From an uncultured Woeseiaceae bacterium (GTDB lineage: Bacteria > Pseudomonadota > Gammaproteobacteria > Steroidobacterales > Woeseiaceae): a stretch of DNA of 6,234 bases. Where the stretch lies: the NCBI GenBank assembly GCA_945787435.1, contig CALZHX010000117.1, forward strand, positions 1 to 6,234. Reading direction: 5' to 3'. Of the stretch, positions 3,942 through 6,234 are shown piece after piece. Both the position numbers and the translations under genes were made by a program. The notes beneath the pieces were generated by a model. The model was not told where the DNA came from. It did no database searches and was given only the letters and a program-made list of their open reading frames with translations. Within the stretch, counting starts at the first letter, position 1; the number at the start of each line of letters is the position of its first letter.

Positions 3942-6234
3942 ATGAATAATAAACATGTTTACTCTTTCGCCGATGGCGATGGCCGGAACAGAAAGCTCCT
4001 TGGCGGTAAGGGCGCAAATCTGTGTGAAATGACCCAGATTGGCATCAATGTGCCACCTGGGTTCGTCATTACGACCGAGGCCTGCCTCGATTATCTTGAT
4101 CAGGATCAGCTACCGGCGGGGCTCATGGAGTCCGTCACGGAGCAGATCGGTATGCTTGAAACGTCTACTAACAAGACCTTCGGGACGGGCCCGGACCCGT
4201 TGCTCGTTTCCGTACGATCCGGGTCAGCCATGTCGATGCCGGGAATGATGGACACGATCCTGAACCTGGGGCTCAACGATGAGACGCTGGCGGGCCTGAT
4301 CGAGCAGACGGGCGATGAACGGTTCGCCTATGATGCCTACCGCCGCTTCATTCAGCTATTTGGCAAAGTTGCACTTGGCATCGGTGATGAAAAGTTCGAT
4401 GAGCATTTCGAGGAAGTAAAAAACCGCGCCGGCGTCAAAGCCGATGTTGGGCTGGACGCTGAACACCTGAAGGACATTAGTCAGAAGTTTCTTGCGGTGG
4501 TACGCCGTGAAACGGGCCGCGATTTCCCGCAGGACGTAATGATGCAATTGCAGCTCGCTGTCGAATCCGTGTTCCGTTCGTGGATGGGAAAACGAGCAGT
4601 GGACTATCGGCGCGAGTTCCACGTAACGCCGGAGATGGCGAATGGTACCGCTGTCAATATCTGCACGATGGTCTTCGGTAACATGGGCGACGATTGTGCA
4701 ACGGGCGTTGGTTTTACGCGCAATCCCGGCACGGGTGAGAACGAGATGTTTGGCGAATACCTCGTCAACGCACAGGGCGAAGACGTCGTTGCAGGCATAC
4801 GCACACCGAAACCGTTGCAGCAAATGGAGGAGGAGATGCCAACGCAGTTCGCACAATTGGTGGAACTGCGTAACAAGCTCGAGTCTCACTATCGCGAAGT
4901 GCAGGACTACGAGTTCACGATCGAAAAAGGCACGCTTTATTGTCTGCAGACACGTAACGGCAAAATGAACGCATCGGCCATGGTCAAGACATCGGTCGAC
5001 ATGTTCGGAGAAGACCTCATCACGAAGGAAGAGGCACTACTCAGGATTGATCCTGAACTGCTGGAGCAGCTGTTACACCCAAGCCTGGATCCTTCCAGCG
5101 CGGTAGATCCGATCGCAACCGGCCTGCCAGCGTCCCCGGGCGCAGCTGCGGGCAAGTGCGTATTTGACGCTGACCTGGCCGAAAAGCTTGGCAGGTCCGG
5201 CGAGAAACTCATTCTCGTTCGCGAAGAAACGCGACCCGAGGACATTCACGGCTTCTTCGCTGCGGAAGGAATATTGACCAGCCGTGGTGGCAAGACTTCT
5301 CACGCTGCGGTTGTTGCTCGTGGTATGGGCAAGCCCTGCGTCGCAGGTGCCGAAGGCATCGAGGTCGATGTCGCGTTACGGATCGCAAGAGTCGGGGAGC
5401 GCGTGATTCACGAAGGTGATGTCATCACGCTGGATGGCGCGACAGGCAATGTCTACCTGGGTGCCGTACCGACACTGGAGGCGCAGTTCTCCGACGACCT
5501 GAAAACTCTGCTCGGATGGGCCGACGAGGCGTCCAGGTTAAAGGTCATGGCCAACGCCGATACCCCCGCAGCAGCAAAGAGGGCGCACGGCTATGGCGCG
5601 ATGGGTATCGGGCTTTGCCGCACAGAACGGATGTTCAATGCGAGCGACCGCTTGCCGATCGTCATTGACATGATCCTTGCGAACGACCGCGACGAACGGG
5701 AGGCGGCACTCGACAAGTTACTGCCCATACAGCGCCAGGACTTCATCGAGTTGTTCACAGTTATGGCACCTGACCCGGTAACTGTGCGCCTTCTTGATCC
5801 ACCGATGCACGAATTCCTGCCCACCGCAGGACAGTTGCGTGATGAAATTAAGCGCCTGCGCCTCTACCGCGATGTCGTTCGGGGTCGGCAAACAGCGCTT
5901 GCCTCGATCGAGGCGGCGCCGCCGTTGCCCGAAGCATTTAGCGAGCTCAGCGAGGAGCATGTGACTGACGCGCTGATCAAGAAAGAGAGAATGCTGAAGA
6001 AGGTTCGTGAGCTGGAGGAAACTAACCCGATGCTCGGCCATCGTGGTGTAAGGCTTGGCATTACGTATCCCGAGATCTATGCGATGCAGATCCAGGCAAT
6101 TCTTGAGGCCGCAGCACACTGCAGTAAGGAAGGGGTTGATGCGCAGCCCGAAATCATGGTGCCGCAGGTCATCACCACGCAGGAGTTGGCGCACGTCAAG
6201 CGCACGGTCGACGAATTGAAGCAGAAGCTCGAGC
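3942..6234 (+). CDS. ppdK: Pyruvate, phosphate dikinase (EC 2.7.9.1), 3' partial (764 codons)
   Basis: PPDK reversibly converts ATP, pyruvate and phosphate to AMP, PEP and pyrophosphate in the cytoplasm. The frame is open from ATG 3942 to the window edge; by comparison with the Clostridium symbiosum enzyme (874 aa, recalled), about 110 residues are missing, including the GTNDL segment and the catalytic Cys of the CGE motif. Domains in order: an N-terminal ATP-grasp (LLGGKGANL, 19-27, K23; SVRSGSAMSMPGMMDT from residue 90, R92; LQTR with R338), a swivelling phospho-His domain from about 393 with GGKTSHAAVVARGMG (H454 catalytic, T452 at the site phosphorylated in regulated PPDKs), and a PEP/pyruvate barrel (GLCRTE with R560, VRLLDPP with R616, NPMLGHRG with R701, PEIMVP). 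Differences from classical PPDK are GKMN for GKRT (341-344), K451 for Met, R563 for His after CRTE, and an extra segment of about 37 residues between 626 and 694. All core catalytic residues that can be checked are present, so it is probably active. Confidence 0.96.
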   Translation, partial: MNNKHVYSFADGDGRNRKLLGGKGANLCEMTQIGINVPPGFVITTEACLDYLDQDQLPAGLMESVTEQIGMLETSTNKTFGTGPDPLLVSVRSGSAMSMPGMMDTILNLGLNDETLAGLIEQTGDERFAYDAYRRFIQLFGKVALGIGDEKFDEHFEEVKNRAGVKADVGLDAEHLKDISQKFLAVVRRETGRDFPQDVMMQLQLAVESVFRSWMGKRAVDYRREFHVTPEMANGTAVNICTMVFGNMGDDCATGVGFTRNPGTGENEMFGEYLVNAQGEDVVAGIRTPKPLQQMEEEMPTQFAQLVELRNKLESHYREVQDYEFTIEKGTLYCLQTRNGKMNASAMVKTSVDMFGEDLITKEEALLRIDPELLEQLLHPSLDPSSAVDPIATGLPASPGAAAGKCVFDADLAEKLGRSGEKLILVREETRPEDIHGFFAAEGILTSRGGKTSHAAVVARGMGKPCVAGAEGIEVDVALRIARVGERVIHEGDVITLDGATGNVYLGAVPTLEAQFSDDLKTLLGWADEASRLKVMANADTPAAAKRAHGYGAMGIGLCRTERMFNASDRLPIVIDMILANDRDEREAALDKLLPIQRQDFIELFTVMAPDPVTVRLLDPPMHEFLPTAGQLRDEIKRLRLYRDVVRGRQTALASIEAAPPLPEAFSELSEEHVTDALIKKERMLKKVRELEETNPMLGHRGVRLGITYPEIYAMQIQAILEAAAHCSKEGVDAQPEIMVPQVITTQELAHVKRTVDELKQKLE

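Noticed and set aside
4356..4889. A 177-codon - strand open frame opposite ppdK
   Set aside because: The opposite strand encodes unmistakable PPDK sequence throughout, and this frame shows no family resemblance.
5718..6194. A 158-codon - strand open frame opposite the 3' part of ppdK
   Set aside because: Shadow frame: the + strand here carries the PPDK motifs VRLLDPP and NPMLGHRG.

Overview
The window reads as a stretch of chromosome from a moderately GC-rich Gram-negative bacterium, most likely a gammaproteobacterium. This is inferred from three things: a C-terminal tail of the GlyGly-CTERM (rhombosortase) type, a DUF3014-type domain, and Sec-type exported proteins. A marine, Woeseia-like lineage is a guess only. 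There are no mobile elements, tRNA or rRNA genes, or CRISPR arrays.

Layout: five protein genes alternate strand strictly (+ - + - +), so no two form an operon. (1) 1-230 (+) is the 3' end of a surface or exported protein with a GlyGly-CTERM-like tail. (2) 193-1251 (-) is a secreted protein resembling the CotH protein-kinase-like family; its 3' end overlaps gene 1 by 38 bp. (3) 1304-2197 (+) is a class I fructose-bisphosphate aldolase with a GTG start, only 52 bp from the divergent gene 2. (4) 2221-3801 (-) is a membrane-anchored alpha/beta hydrolase fused to a DUF3014-like domain, converging on the aldolase with a 23-bp gap. (5) 3942-6234 (+) is pyruvate, phosphate dikinase, cut by the window edge after 764 codons. 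Only 215 bp in all are intergenic (52, 23 and 140 bp).

The two + strand metabolic genes belong together functionally. The aldolase acts reversibly in the middle of glycolysis/gluconeogenesis, and pyruvate phosphate dikinase (PPDK) interconverts pyruvate and phosphoenolpyruvate at the bottom using ATP/AMP and pyrophosphate. Together they suggest a reversible or pyrophosphate-linked central carbon pathway. The two - strand genes encode envelope proteins with no evident link to that pathway.

The most unusual items are the hydrolase-DUF3014 fusion, the diverged CotH-like protein, an extra segment of about 37 residues in the PPDK C-terminal domain, and regulatory-looking DNA placed inside coding sequence: a good aldolase terminator inside the hydrolase gene and an 18-bp palindrome at the overlapping gene ends. 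I see no clear evidence of a wholly new multi-gene system.
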